From contig JAGXBH010000008.1 of the NCBI GenBank assembly GCA_018971185.1, forward strand, positions 1 through 63,573: 63,573 nucleotides of DNA. Reading direction: 5' to 3'. Below the pieces are notes generated by a model that worked only from the letters and a program-made list of their open reading frames with translations, was not told the DNA's origin and made no database searches. Of the stretch, positions 8,619-20,759 are shown piece by piece (position 1 is the stretch's first letter; every line of letters begins with the position of its first letter). A program made the position numbers and the translations under genes. Origin of the DNA: Acidobacteriota bacterium. Its GTDB lineage: Bacteria > Actinomycetota > Acidimicrobiia > Acidimicrobiales > RAAP-2.

Positions 8619-8635
8619 ATCGCGAAGTATATGGC
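8614..8635 (-). promoter_or_regulatory. Inverted repeat overlapping the -10 box and start codon of the NfeD gene
   Basis: GCCATAT (8614-8620) and ATATGGC (8629-8635) form a perfect 7-bp inverted repeat with an 8-base spacer. The minus-strand TATACT (8626-8631) within it is a good -10 box, 7 bases before the ATG. A protein bound here would block a leaderless promoter. The repeat may also be chance. Confidence 0.42.
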
Positions 8636-8716
8636 GGGGCCCGTCGTTCGACCCTGGCGGTAGCGGCGGACGCGCACGACTCTCGCCGGGGCCGGTGACC
8701 TTCGGCTCTGGACACC

Positions 8717-11605
8717 GTGGCCCGCGCAGCGACAGGGTGTGACGTGGGAGTCAACGGAAGCGTCCCCGGCGTCGTGAGGCGGCGCGTCGGCGCCGCGCGT
8801 CGGCGACCGGCGAATCAGTCGACCGGCGCCGCCCTGACGCGCGACCCTAACGAGATCACCGTGCTCGACGCCGAGACGGCGCTCGCGTCCCTGGGGAGCT
8901 CGCGCTCCGGTCTCGACGAGGCGGACGTGACGACGCGTCGACTCACCAGCGGACGCAACGTCCTCCCGCACCCGCGGCGCCCTTCGATCGCCCTCGAACT
9001 GGCCGCGCAGTTCACCAACATGTTCGCGGTGATGTTGATGGTGTCGGCGGGCCTCACGCTACTCACCTACTTCGCCACGTCGCCGCACAACAACGCGAAC
9101 CTCGAGTTGACCCTCGGGATCCTCGCCGTCGTGATCCTGAACGCCCTGATCGGCTTCGCGCAGGAGCACTCGGCGGAGCGAACCGCAGAGGCGCTCCAGG
9201 ACATGGTGCCCCACACGGCGCGGGTACTGCGCGCGGGTGAGTTGAGCGAGGTGGCGACCGAGGAGTTGGTGCCCGGGGACCTCGTCGTGCTCGAGGCCGG
9301 CGACGTCGTCTCGGCCGACTGTCGCGTGGTCGAGGCGCAGGACCTCGCGATCGAGATGGCGGCCCTGACGGGCGAGAGTCAGCCGGTGGCGCGCACCGCG
9401 GAGGCGTCGGGGTCGCCCCTCACCCTGGTCGAGGCGCCCAACGTCGTGGTCATGGGCGCCACCGTCACCCACGGCACCGCGCGCGCGGTCGTCATCGCCA
9501 CCGGACTGGCCACGGAGTTCGGTCGCATCTACCAACTCACCGAGAGCCAACCCAGCGAGCAGAGCCCCCTGCAGGGCCAGGTGACCAACATGGCGCGCCG
9601 GGTCGCGGTGGTGGCCCTGAGCGTCGGTATCGCGATCTTCGTGGCCCGCGTCGTCACCGGCAGTCCCGCGGCGGTGTCGTTCATCTTCGCCCTGGGCGTC
9701 ATGGTCGCCCTGGTGCCCGAGGGTCTACCGGCGACGCTCTCGGTGTCACTGGCCATCGGCGTGAGGCGCATGGCCCGACGCCACGCCCTCATCCGCCGCC
9801 TCGCCGCGGTCGAGGCGCTGGGTTCGACGACGGTCATCTGCACCGACAAGACGGGTACCCTCACCAAGGCCGAGATGACGCTCGAGACGATCTACGCCTC
9901 CCGAGGGTTCCACCCGGTGAGCGGCGTGGGCTACGCCCCCGACGGCGAGGTGAGCGACGTGGCGGTCGTCGAGGAGCTGCTGCGCGTGGCGACCTTGTGC
10001 AGCGACGCCCGTCTCCACCCCCCCACGGCGACCTCGTCCTGGCGCGTGGTGGGCGACACGACCGAGGGCGCGATCGTCGTGGCGGCGCTCAAGGCCGGGA
10101 TCGACCGCGCGCTCGAAGAGACGCGCGCGCCACGAGTCGGCGCCTTCCCCTTCGACCCGGACCGCAAGATCATGACCACGCTGCACCGCGACGAGCGCGG
10201 CGTGCACGCCTACGTCAAGGGCTCACCCGAGGCCGTGGGCGCCCGGTGCACTCGCGTGCGCATCGACGGCGTCGACGTCGCCTTCGACGAGGCCGCGCGA
10301 CGCGACGTCGGCGCCGCCGACGACGCCATGGCCGAGCGCGGTCTGCGGGTGCTCGCGGTCGCGCTCAAGGAGGTCGTGGCCGAGCCCGCCACCCAGGCCG
10401 AGGTGGAGGGTGACCTCACGCTGCTCGGCCTGGTGGGGATCTTCGACCCCCCACGCCCCGAGGTCCCCGACGCCGTGCGGTCCTGTCGGGCGGCCGGCAT
10501 CTCGATCTACATGGTGACGGGTGACTACGGCCTGACGGCGGCGGCCATCGCGCGTCGCGTGGGCCTGATCGACGACGGTGCGCTGCGCATCGTGACCGGT
10601 GCCCAACTCGACGCCATGGGCGACGACGAGCTGAGGGCGACCTTCGCCTCCGACGAGCAGGTGATCTTCGCGCGGGTGCGGCCCGAGCACAAGATGCGCA
10701 TCGTCGACACCCTCGAGGGCCTCGGCGAGGTCGTGGCGGTCACCGGCGACGGCGCCAACGACGCCCCCGCCCTCAAGCGCGCGAGCGTGGGCATCGCCAT
10801 GGGCGAAGGGGGCACCGACGTGGCGCGCTCCGCGGCGGTCATGGTCCTGCTCGACGACTCCTTCGCCGCCATCGTGGCCGCGGTGCAACTCGGTCGCGCC
10901 GTCTACCAGAACATCCGACGGTTCCTCATCTACGTGTTCACGAGCAACCTCGGGGAACTGGCCCCGATCCTCGTGGCCACGGTGATCGGCTTCCCCCTCG
11001 TGCCGCTCACCGCCCTGCAGGTTCTCGCCATCGACCTCGGGACCGACGTCATGCCCGCCCTCGCCCTGGGTGCCGAGCGCCCCGAGAGCGACACCATGTC
11101 GCGGCCCCCGCGGCCGCCGGGCGAACACCTCTTCTCCTGGGACGTCGTGCGGCGCATCCTGTTCCTCGGCGGCCTGCAGTCCGTCGGGGTCGTCGTCACG
11201 TTCTTCTGGCGGATCCACAGCGCACACCTGGGTTTCTCCGCGTGGGGCGACGACAACCCGATCTATCGCGAGGCGCTGACCACGACGCAGGCGAGCATCG
11301 TCGTGAGCCAGTTCTTCATCAGCTTCGCCGTGCGCTCGGACCGTGAGAGCCTGTGGCGCACCGGCCTGCTCACCAATCCCGCGTTGATCGCAGCGGGGTT
11401 GGTGAGCCTGTCCTTCATCGTCGCCGTCAGCTACCTCGGCGTCCTCCAACAGGTCTTTCACACCGCGCCGCTGAGCGTGTCGGACTGGCTGTTCATCGTC
11501 GGCTTCGGCGTCACCGTCCTGGGCGCCGACGAGGCGAGGAAGGCGTGGCATCGCCGACGATCCCGGCGCGTGGTGCGCTTGCCGGACACCGCGGTCGCGC
11601 CATAA
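8717..11605 (+). CDS. P-type (P2-like) cation-transporting ATPase
   Basis: About 960 residues in the order N-terminal cation-ATPase region, TGES actuator motif, membrane motif VPEGLPATLS, phosphorylation motif DKTGT (Asp about 377), nucleotide-binding domain, hinge GDGANDAPALK, and a C-terminal membrane bundle. PEGLPA in the fourth core helix and the large C-terminal bundle place it with PacL/SERCA/Na,K-type P2 pumps, which export or exchange cations such as Ca2+ or Na+; the ion cannot be told from sequence. Codons 1-35 from GTG 8717 are Arg-rich and look unlike the family, so the real start may be GTG 8744 or later; CAGGGT precedes 8744 by 5 bases. No regulator or accessory gene is adjacent. 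Confidence 0.9.
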   Translation: MARAATGCDVGVNGSVPGVVRRRVGAARRRPANQSTGAALTRDPNEITVLDAETALASLGSSRSGLDEADVTTRRLTSGRNVLPHPRRPSIALELAAQFTNMFAVMLMVSAGLTLLTYFATSPHNNANLELTLGILAVVILNALIGFAQEHSAERTAEALQDMVPHTARVLRAGELSEVATEELVPGDLVVLEAGDVVSADCRVVEAQDLAIEMAALTGESQPVARTAEASGSPLTLVEAPNVVVMGATVTHGTARAVVIATGLATEFGRIYQLTESQPSEQSPLQGQVTNMARRVAVVALSVGIAIFVARVVTGSPAAVSFIFALGVMVALVPEGLPATLSVSLAIGVRRMARRHALIRRLAAVEALGSTTVICTDKTGTLTKAEMTLETIYASRGFHPVSGVGYAPDGEVSDVAVVEELLRVATLCSDARLHPPTATSSWRVVGDTTEGAIVVAALKAGIDRALEETRAPRVGAFPFDPDRKIMTTLHRDERGVHAYVKGSPEAVGARCTRVRIDGVDVAFDEAARRDVGAADDAMAERGLRVLAVALKEVVAEPATQAEVEGDLTLLGLVGIFDPPRPEVPDAVRSCRAAGISIYMVTGDYGLTAAAIARRVGLIDDGALRIVTGAQLDAMGDDELRATFASDEQVIFARVRPEHKMRIVDTLEGLGEVVAVTGDGANDAPALKRASVGIAMGEGGTDVARSAAVMVLLDDSFAAIVAAVQLGRAVYQNIRRFLIYVFTSNLGELAPILVATVIGFPLVPLTALQVLAIDLGTDVMPALALGAERPESDTMSRPPRPPGEHLFSWDVVRRILFLGGLQSVGVVVTFFWRIHSAHLGFSAWGDDNPIYREALTTTQASIVVSQFFISFAVRSDRESLWRTGLLTNPALIAAGLVSLSFIVAVSYLGVLQQVFHTAPLSVSDWLFIVGFGVTVLGADEARKAWHRRRSRRVVRLPDTAVAP

Positions 11606-11688
11606 GGGCGGCGAAGGGGACGCGGACAACTCGAGGGGGTGCCGCACCACTTCGCGTGGATCCCCGCTCCCCCCGAGATGCCCAGAAC

Positions 11689-11694
11689 TAGGCT
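11689..11694 (+). promoter_or_regulatory. Candidate -10 box of dxs
   Basis: TAGGCT lies 6 bases before GTG 11701. The intervening GGAGAG could instead serve as a weak ribosome site if transcription begins further upstream. Confidence 0.45.
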
Positions 11695-11700
11695 GGAGAG

Positions 11701-13623
11701 GTGCTGTTGCCCTCGATCGAATCACCCGAAGACCTGCGCCACCTCAGTCTCGCCCAGTTGGACCAACTCAGCCAGGAGATCCGCGAGTTCATCATCGCCG
11801 CCGTCAAGAGCACCGGCGGGCACCTGGGCAGCAACCTCGGCGTGGTGGAACTCACCCTGGCCCTGCACCGGGTGTTCGATTCGCCCGCCGACGTCATCCT
11901 CTTCGACACCGGCCACCAGGCCTACGTCCACAAGCTCCTCACCGGACGGCGCTACGGCTTCAAGAACCTGCGCCAGCGTGGGGGCCTCTCGGGGTACCCG
12001 AACCGCACCGAGAGCCAACACGACTGGATCGAGTCCTCGCACGCGTCGACCGCCTTGTCCTACGCCCACGGCCTGTCGGTCGCCCTCGAGGCCAAGCACG
12101 AGCTGGTCGGCCACGGCGGCAAGCGCCACGTGGTCGCCGTGGTGGGCGACGGCTCGCTCACCGGCGGCATGGCCTACGAGGCGCTGAACAACCTGGGCGT
12201 GAGCGGACAGCGGGTGGTCATCGTCCTCAACGACAACGGACGCAGTTACGCCCCCACCATCTCGCGGCTCTCCACGTCGCTCACGTCGCTGCGCCTCAAT
12301 CGCACCTACCTCACGCTGCGCCAGCGGATCCGCCGACTGGTCCCGCGCCTGCCACGACTGGGCAAGGCCGCCTACATGGGCATCGACGGCTTCACGTCGG
12401 TGGTGCGTGAGATGGTCACACCCCACACCTTCTTCGAGAACCTCGGCGTGCGCTACATCGGCCCCATCGACGGACACAACATCGAGGCGATCGAGACCAC
12501 GCTGCGCAGCGCGGCCGAGTGGGACGGTCCCATCGTGGTGCACGTGCTCACCGAGAAGGGCCGTGGCTACGAGCCCGCCACCTCCGACGTGCTCAAGATG
12601 CACGACTACAAGCTCCCGCCGCGCATCGACGAGGACGAAGTGGCGCCCCTCTCCTACACCCAGGTCTTCTCAGAGGCGCTCATGGGCGAGGCCCGTCGCG
12701 ACGAGCGCATCGTGGCGATCACCGCGGCCATGGCGGGACCCACCGGCCTCCTGCCCTTCCAGGAGGCCTTTCCCCGGCGCTTCTTCGACGTCGGCATCGC
12801 CGAGCAGCACGCCGTCACCGCCGCGGCCGGCATGGCGATGGGCGGCCTCAAGCCGGTGGTCGCCTTCTACTCGACCTTCTTCGCGCGCGCCTTCGACCAG
12901 GCCAATCTCGACGTCGGCCTGCTCGACCTCCCGGTCGTCTTCGTGTTCGACCGCGCCGGGATCACGGGCGACGACGGTCCCTCGCACCACGGGATCCTCG
13001 ACATCGCGCTCAGCCTGGCGATCCCCAACATGACCGTGTTCGCCCCCTCGAACGCGTCGGAGATCCCGGTCATGCTGAGGACCGCTCTCTCCCTGGAAGG
13101 ACCCAGCGCGCTGCGCTTCCCCAAGACCCCGCCGCGCGCCCTCGACGGTGCTCACGGGGAGGGGTTACGAGCCCGGTGCTTGCAACGCGGTGACGGATCC
13201 CTGTGCGTGCTGGCCCTGGGCAAGATGGCGGCCAGTGCCTACGAGGCCCTGCGTCTGGTGTCCGACGGGCGCCGCATCACCCTCTACGACGTGCGCGTGC
13301 TTCCGCCGGACCCCGAGATGATCGACGACGCCGTGCGCCACGAGCGGGTCATCACCATCGAGGACGGCACCCGCCACGGCGGCGCCGGGACCCTCATGGT
13401 GTCGGCGGTGCGAGGACGCGCCCAGGAGATGGGACGCGACTTCCCCACGACCCGCATCCTCGGCGTCCCGCGCGCGTTCCTCGAGCAGCACCATCCCGAG
13501 GCCCTGCTGGCCGAGATCGGACTGGACCCGCAGGGAATCGCCGCGGCCGTCGAGCGCCTCCTGCGCGACGAACCCGAGTTCCCCCGGGTCATCCCCGAGT
13601 CCCCGCGCCCTCGCTACATCTGA
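11701..13623 (+). CDS. dxs: 1-deoxy-D-xylulose-5-phosphate synthase
   Basis: A 640-residue transketolase-fold enzyme of usual length. Visible motifs are FDTGHQAYVHKLLTGR near the N-terminus, the thiamin-diphosphate motif GDGSLTGGMAYEALNN, GPIDGHN, and in the second half FDVGIAEQHAVTAAAGMA and DRAGITGDDGPSHHG. DXS condenses pyruvate and glyceraldehyde 3-phosphate to DXP, the first step of the MEP isoprenoid pathway and a feed into thiamin and pyridoxal synthesis. It appears monocistronic, followed after 69 bp by msrB with its own promoter. No other MEP gene is in the window. Confidence 0.95.
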   Translation: MLLPSIESPEDLRHLSLAQLDQLSQEIREFIIAAVKSTGGHLGSNLGVVELTLALHRVFDSPADVILFDTGHQAYVHKLLTGRRYGFKNLRQRGGLSGYPNRTESQHDWIESSHASTALSYAHGLSVALEAKHELVGHGGKRHVVAVVGDGSLTGGMAYEALNNLGVSGQRVVIVLNDNGRSYAPTISRLSTSLTSLRLNRTYLTLRQRIRRLVPRLPRLGKAAYMGIDGFTSVVREMVTPHTFFENLGVRYIGPIDGHNIEAIETTLRSAAEWDGPIVVHVLTEKGRGYEPATSDVLKMHDYKLPPRIDEDEVAPLSYTQVFSEALMGEARRDERIVAITAAMAGPTGLLPFQEAFPRRFFDVGIAEQHAVTAAAGMAMGGLKPVVAFYSTFFARAFDQANLDVGLLDLPVVFVFDRAGITGDDGPSHHGILDIALSLAIPNMTVFAPSNASEIPVMLRTALSLEGPSALRFPKTPPRALDGAHGEGLRARCLQRGDGSLCVLALGKMAASAYEALRLVSDGRRITLYDVRVLPPDPEMIDDAVRHERVITIEDGTRHGGAGTLMVSAVRGRAQEMGRDFPTTRILGVPRAFLEQHHPEALLAEIGLDPQGIAAAVERLLRDEPEFPRVIPESPRPRYI

Positions 13624-13680
13624 GCGAGCGCAAACTGCGCCGTCGCCACCGCGGCGGCCACGGGTGTCGTCCCCGGCTCC

Positions 13681-13686
13681 TACGAT
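13681..13686 (+). promoter_or_regulatory. Candidate -10 box of msrB (leaderless)
   Basis: TACGAT with 6 bases to ATG 13693; no purine-rich ribosome site lies between them. Confidence 0.5.
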
Positions 13687-13692
13687 TGGGCC

Positions 13693-14100
13693 ATGGACTT
13701 CGACGTGAACAAGACCGACGAGCAGTGGCGCGCCCAACTCGCCCCGGAGCGCTACGAGGTGTTGCGCCGCGCCGCCACCGAAGCGCCCTTCTCGGGCTCA
13801 CTGCTGCACGTGGACGACGACGGCGTCTTCACCTGCGCGGGCTGCGGGCAACGACTCTTCACCAGCGACCAGAAGTTCGACTCGGGTTGTGGTTGGCCGA
13901 GTTTCGACGCCTGCGAGCCGGGCAGCATCCTCGAGCGCGAGGACAACTCCTTGTGGCAGCGCCGCATCGAGATCCTGTGCTCACGCTGCGGCGGCCATCT
14001 GGGCCACGTCTTTCCCGACGGCCCGACCCCGACGGGTCTGCGCTACTGCGTGAACTCCCTCGCCATCGACTTCAGCGAGGCCCGGCCACCGCTGGATTAG
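13693..14100 (+). CDS. msrB: Peptide-methionine (R)-S-oxide reductase MsrB
   Basis: A 135-residue single-domain MsrB. Zinc-binding pairs are C48/C51 (CAGC) and C96/C99 (CSRC), and the catalytic Cys119 lies in RYCVNSLAI. Family blocks FDSGCGWPSF and GHLGHVFPDGP are intact; Cys66 is a possible resolving residue. The enzyme repairs methionine-R-sulfoxide in oxidised proteins using thioredoxin. Its stop codon overlaps the ftsX stop on the other strand, so the two genes converge with no room for a terminator between them. Confidence 0.95.
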   Translation: MDFDVNKTDEQWRAQLAPERYEVLRRAATEAPFSGSLLHVDDDGVFTCAGCGQRLFTSDQKFDSGCGWPSFDACEPGSILEREDNSLWQRRIEILCSRCGGHLGHVFPDGPTPTGLRYCVNSLAIDFSEARPPLD

Positions 14101-14951
14101 ACGTCGAGGAAACGTCGGATCGCGATCGCCGAGCCGACCGATCCGATGACCACCCCGACCACCAGCACGACGAGGTTGGTGCCCCAGAGCTTGGCGGTGT
14201 CGAGCGCGAACTCGTTGTGCAGGGGATACCAGGTGTGCAGCGCCCATACCGCCAGCATCGCCACGCCCGATCCCAACAGCCCCTGGATGAAGCCCTCGGT
14301 GATGTAGGGGACGCGGATGAACCAGTTGGTGGCGCCCACGAGTTTCATCACCGACACCTCGCGACGCCGGGCGAAGATCGCCATCCTGATGGTGTTGAGG
14401 ATCAGGACTCCCGCCGAGAGCAGCAGCACCGTCGCCAGCGCCAGGAACACCACCTGCAGGATGCGGATCGCGCGGTTCATCTGGCGGATCTGCTGGATCG
14501 GCGCGGTCACGGTGTAGACACCGGGCTGGTGCAGGAAGGTCGAGATGACCGTCAGCGCGTCGGTCGGCACCGTGGGGGTGCAGCGAAAGGACGTCGGCAT
14601 GTCGGCCACGGTGAGCGTCTGGAACTCCGCGGTGGGGATGGTGTGACGCGCCTCGTTGTAGTCCTGGAGCTGGGTGGTGAACACGCAGTTCTTCACGATG
14701 GGCAACTGGGCGAGCTGGGTCCTCACCGAGGCGATCGCCCCGGCCGAGGCCGTGGGCTGCATCCACACGGTGACCCGCGTGCCCTGCTGCCAGCTGGCCG
14801 AGGCCTGCGCGGCACTCTGCTTGAGCAGTAGCGCCGATCCCACCAGGGACAACGACACCGCCACGGTCAACACCGCGGCCACGGTCATCATCCGGTTACG
14901 CCACAGGTTGGAGAAGGTCTCCTTGAAGGCGTAGCGCAGGTAGACGCGCAT
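14097..14951 (-). CDS. ftsX: Cell-division ABC permease FtsX
   Basis: A 284-residue protein with the FtsX layout: cytoplasmic start [23 protein letters not shown], first membrane helix, an extracellular domain of about 120 residues, then a bundle of three helices, with the signature RREVSVMKLVGATNWFIRVPYITEGF. FtsX couples the ATPase FtsE to septal peptidoglycan hydrolases; in actinobacteria the partner is often a NlpC/P60 protein such as RipC, and a P60 hydrolase gene is present at 60167. It abuts ftsE: ATG 14951 shares one base with the ftsE stop. Confidence 0.94.
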   Translation of the reverse strand: MRVYLRYAFKETFSNLWRNRMMTVAAVLTVAVSLSLVGSALLLKQSAAQASASWQQGTRVTVWMQPTASAGAIASVRTQLAQLPIVKNCVFTTQLQDYNEARHTIPTAEFQTLTVADMPTSFRCTPTVPTDALTVISTFLHQPGVYTVTAPIQQIRQMNRAIRILQVVFLALATVLLLSAGVLILNTIRMAIFARRREVSVMKLVGATNWFIRVPYITEGFIQGLLGSGVAMLAVWALHTWYPLHNEFALDTAKLWGTNLVVLVVGVVIGSVGSAIAIRRFLDV

Positions 14952-15649
14952 CAGATGGCCAGCCCTTCCTCGACCCCGTAGACCCCGCGCACCTGGTCGC
15001 GGATCAGCTCGCCGTGATCGAGCTCGATGACGCGCCGACGCATGCGGTCCACCAGGGCCTTGTCGTGGGTGGCCATCACGACCGTGGTCCCCGTGCGATT
15101 GATCCGCTCGAGCAGCGCCATGATCGACTCGGAGTTCACCGGGTCGAGGTTCCCCGTCGGCTCGTCGGCCAGGAGGATGAGGGGACGATTGACGAACGCG
15201 CGCGCCACCGCGACGCGCTGCTGCTCACCGCCGGAGAGCTCGTGGGGCAGGTTGTCCGACTTGGTCCCCAGACCCACGAGATCGAGGATCTGGGGGACCT
15301 GGTTCTCCACCGTCGAGCGCGGTCGACCGATGACCTCCAGGGCGAAGGCGACGTTCTCGAACACCGTCTTGTTCGGCAGCAGTCGGAAATCCTGGAACAC
15401 GCACCCGATGTTGCGCCGCAGGTAGGGCACGCGCCACTTGGGCAGGCTCCCGATGTCGCGGCCCGCCTCGAGGATGCGCCCCTTGTCGGGCAGCTCCTCG
15501 CGCAACAACAGACGCAGGAACGTCGTCTTGCCCGAGCCCGACGCTCCCACGAGGAAGACGAACTCCCCCTTCTCCACGTCCAGGGAGATGTTGGTGAGAG
15601 CGGGGGTCCCGTTCTTGTAGGTCTTGGAGACGTTCTCGAATCGAATCAC
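14951..15649 (-). CDS. ftsE: Cell-division ATP-binding protein FtsE
   Basis: A 232-residue ABC ATPase with Walker A GASGSGKT, signature [15 protein letters not shown], Walker [14 protein letters not shown] and switch His in [12 protein letters not shown]. Together with FtsX it forms the septal complex that activates cell-wall hydrolysis. GTG 15649 is chosen because GAGGAGG lies about 7 bases upstream, one of the strongest ribosome sites in the window. prfB lies upstream on the same strand after a 125-bp gap holding no evident gene. Confidence 0.95.
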   Translation of the reverse strand: MIRFENVSKTYKNGTPALTNISLDVEKGEFVFLVGASGSGKTTFLRLLLREELPDKGRILEAGRDIGSLPKWRVPYLRRNIGCVFQDFRLLPNKTVFENVAFALEVIGRPRSTVENQVPQILDLVGLGTKSDNLPHELSGGEQQRVAVARAFVNRPLILLADEPTGNLDPVNSESIMALLERINRTGTTVVMATHDKALVDRMRRRVIELDHGELIRDQVRGVYGVEEGLAI

Positions 15650-15774
15650 GCCAACACCTCCTCAAAAGTTCTTGCGCCGCCGGTCTCGCCGCGCTTCGTT
15701 AACACGACATTCTACTTTGGGGCCATCACGGGGTCGAGCACACGGAGCGTGGAAACGTTGATGTCGCGAACTTC

Positions 15775-16903
15775 TTACGCGCGCGATCGCTGTCGGTGCA
15801 GCTCCGCTTCCATGAAGCCGTCGAGGTCGCCGTCGAGCACGGCGTCGACGTTGCCCGTCTCGAAGTCGGTGCGGTGGTCCTTGACGAGTTGGTAGGGCGC
15901 CTGGACGTAACTACGGATCTGCGAGCCCCACGCGTTGTCCCCCCGATTGCCGCTGAGCGCGTCCATCTCGGCCTGGCGCTCGGCGCGCGCGCGCTCGGCG
16001 AGCTTGGCCGCGAGGATCTGCATCGCGCGCGCGCGGTTCTGGTGCTGGGAGCGCTCGTTCTGACAGCTCACCACGATGTTGGTGGGCAGGTGCGTGATGC
16101 GCACCGCGGAGTCGGTCTTGTTGATGTGCTGACCTCCCGCGCCCGAGGAGCGGTAGGTGTCCACGCGCAGGTCCTTCTCGTCGATCTCGACCTCGTCGTC
16201 CTCGTCGAGCAACGGGGTGACCTCGAGCGAGGCGAAACTCGTCTGGCGGCGCGCCTGGGAGTCGAAGGGGCTGATGCGCACCAGTCGGTGCACGCCGCGC
16301 TCGGCCCCGAGCCAGCCGTAGGCGAATCGACCCTTGACGATGAAGGTGGCCGAGAGCAGACCCGCTTCTTGACCCTCGGTCGCCTCGTCCACCTCGACGG
16401 CGAAGCCCCGGCGTTCCGCCCAACGGATGTACATGCGCAGCAGCATCTCGGTCCAGTCCTGCGCGTCGGTGCCGCCCGCGCCGGCGTGGAGCTCGACGAT
16501 GGCGTCGTTCTCGTCGTAGGGGCCGCTGAAGAGGCTCTGCGTCTCGAGCGCGCCCAGTCGCGAGCCGATGTCGGCCACGGTGTCGCCCAACTCGTCCAGG
16601 AGCGACCAGTCGGCCTCGCCACCGGCCAACGCGTCGCGCGAGAACTCCCCCAGCACCGCCGCGTCGTCCAGGCTGGTGCGTAGTTCGTCGAAGCTCTCGA
16701 GGTCCGTCGTCAGACGTCCCAGCTCGATGGTCACCTCGCGGGCGTGGTCCTGGTCGGACCAGAGGTCGGGATCGGCCGCGGCGACGCTCAACTCCTGGTG
16801 GCGCGCGCGGCGCTCGTCGATCTTGAGGTACGAGCGCGCGGCGCTCCATCGACCCTCGAGCTCACCGAGGGTCGAGAGGGCCTCACGTAGCGCGTTCTCG
16901 GCC

Positions 16904-16917
<14 letters not shown>
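15775..16917 (-). CDS. prfB: Peptide chain release factor 2
   Basis: A 380-residue RF2 with an HAGAGGTDAQDW block, the SPF stop-codon recognition tripeptide (VRISPFDSQARR) that separates RF2 from RF1, and the GGQ peptidyl-hydrolysis motif in SSGAGGQHINKTDSAVR. It releases chains at UGA and UAA. The reading frame is continuous: there is no internal UGA and hence no programmed +1 frameshift of the E. coli kind. ATG 16917 gives the normal N-terminus (MADPKAEN) and overlaps the 3' end of secA by 14 bp; a longer in-frame start at 16947 would overlap more. It is read with secA. Confidence 0.94.
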
Positions 16918-19600
<2,683 letters not shown>

Positions 19601-19609
19601 GACCCCACA

Positions 19610-19615
19610 ACACTA
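19610..19615 (-). promoter_or_regulatory. Candidate -10 box of secA
   Basis: TAGTGT on the minus strand lies 9 bases before ATG 19600, giving a leaderless or nearly leaderless message. The rest of the 231-bp gap up to 19831 holds no recognisable gene. Confidence 0.42.
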
Positions 19616-19831
19616 CCGGTCAGGGAGAAAGTTCAAGGGGGCTGCGAGCGCTGACCTGGTCTTTGACCCCACACCCGCCTGCGACGGGTCGGACCACCCT
19701 GGCCCGTCCCGCCCCAGGACTTACTTCTAAACCGCGCCATGCTCAGCGTCTCACGACGCCTTACGTGGGTCGTTTCGCCCGCGGCTGGCATCGACTTTCA
19801 ACCACAGAACCACTCGCAGCCCGTTCTCAGC

Positions 19832-20755
19832 CTAGGTGCTGGTGTCGAGCGCGTCGCGCGGACGCACCACGGAGACGACCAGGAGGCGCACTCCGAGCAC
19901 CAGCGCCGCCACCGGGATGAGGGCCCGACGTAGGCCCCGGGCGGTGTGGATCTCGAAACGCAGGGCGCTGCGGTGGTGCGCCCACACCATCGAGCGGGTG
20001 GCGCGCTGGCGCGACAGCCCTTCGACGTGGGTGACCACGGCGTCATCGACGGCGGCGATCCCCCAGCCGCGTTGGCGCAGGTCCCAGCAGAGCGTCATGT
20101 CCTCGGCGAACATGAAGTAGCGCTCGTCGAATCCCCCCACCTCCTCGAACGCGCCGGCGCGGACCATGAAGCACGCCCCCGACACCCAGTCCACGCTGCC
20201 GTCGTCGTGACGTGATCGGTACCGCCGCGTCGCCGGGTTGCTGGGCCACAGCGGCGCGAGGATCGCGTGCAGCCCGGCCAGCCAGAAGTTCGGGAAGACC
20301 CGGTGCGACGGGTACACGCTGGCGTCGGGTCGTCGGATCTGGGGGCCGACCAGCGCCACGCGGGGTTGGGTGTCCAGGGCGTGCACGAGCGACGCCACGG
20401 CCCGGTGATGGACGATGACGTCAGGATTGGAGATCAGGATCAGGTCCTTGTCCTTGACGAGGGCGACGCCACGGTTCGCCCCGCGACCGTAACCCAGGTT
20501 GAGACCCGGTTCGACCAGGCGCACGCCGCGTCCCGTGAGCGCGGCGCGCGTCGACCCGGGCGTCCCGTTCTCCACCACCACGAGGTCCTCGACACCGTTC
20601 AGGACCAGTGAGTCCACGCAATCGCTGAGGGCGCTCTCCGCGTGGAAGTCCACGATCACCGCCCCCACTCGCGCCGCCACGCCCGTGGCGAGCGCGTCGT
20701 TCGCCTCACCCTGGTGGGGGGCGTCCCCGGCCTGGGCGTTCGTCGCGTCGCTCAC
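19832..20755 (-). CDS. Family 2 glycosyltransferase, rhamnosyltransferase-like
   Basis: A 307-residue GT-A fold enzyme: GAVIVDFHAESALSDCVDSL at the N-terminus, NLGYGRGANRG, the nucleotide-sugar/metal block ISNPDV, a VSGACFMVRAGAFEEVGGFDERYFMFAEDMTLCWDLRQRGW block that is the classic rhamnosyltransferase-like signature, and a C-terminal hydrophobic segment (IPVAALVLGVRLLVVSVV). It likely transfers a sugar, perhaps rhamnose, to a cell-wall or surface glycan at the inner membrane face. GTG 20755 is 4 bases after the rmlD stop, and rmlD makes dTDP-L-rhamnose, which supports the donor guess. A longer open frame upstream is a shadow of rmlD. Confidence 0.87.
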   Translation of the reverse strand: MSDATNAQAGDAPHQGEANDALATGVAARVGAVIVDFHAESALSDCVDSLVLNGVEDLVVVENGTPGSTRAALTGRGVRLVEPGLNLGYGRGANRGVALVKDKDLILISNPDVIVHHRAVASLVHALDTQPRVALVGPQIRRPDASVYPSHRVFPNFWLAGLHAILAPLWPSNPATRRYRSRHDDGSVDWVSGACFMVRAGAFEEVGGFDERYFMFAEDMTLCWDLRQRGWGIAAVDDAVVTHVEGLSRQRATRSMVWAHHRSALRFEIHTARGLRRALIPVAALVLGVRLLVVSVVRPRDALDTST

Positions 20756-20759
20756 GTCG

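Noticed and set aside
13203..14831. A 542-codon plus-strand frame across dxs, msrB and ftsX
   Set aside because: It crosses three confirmed genes in the wrong frame or strand.
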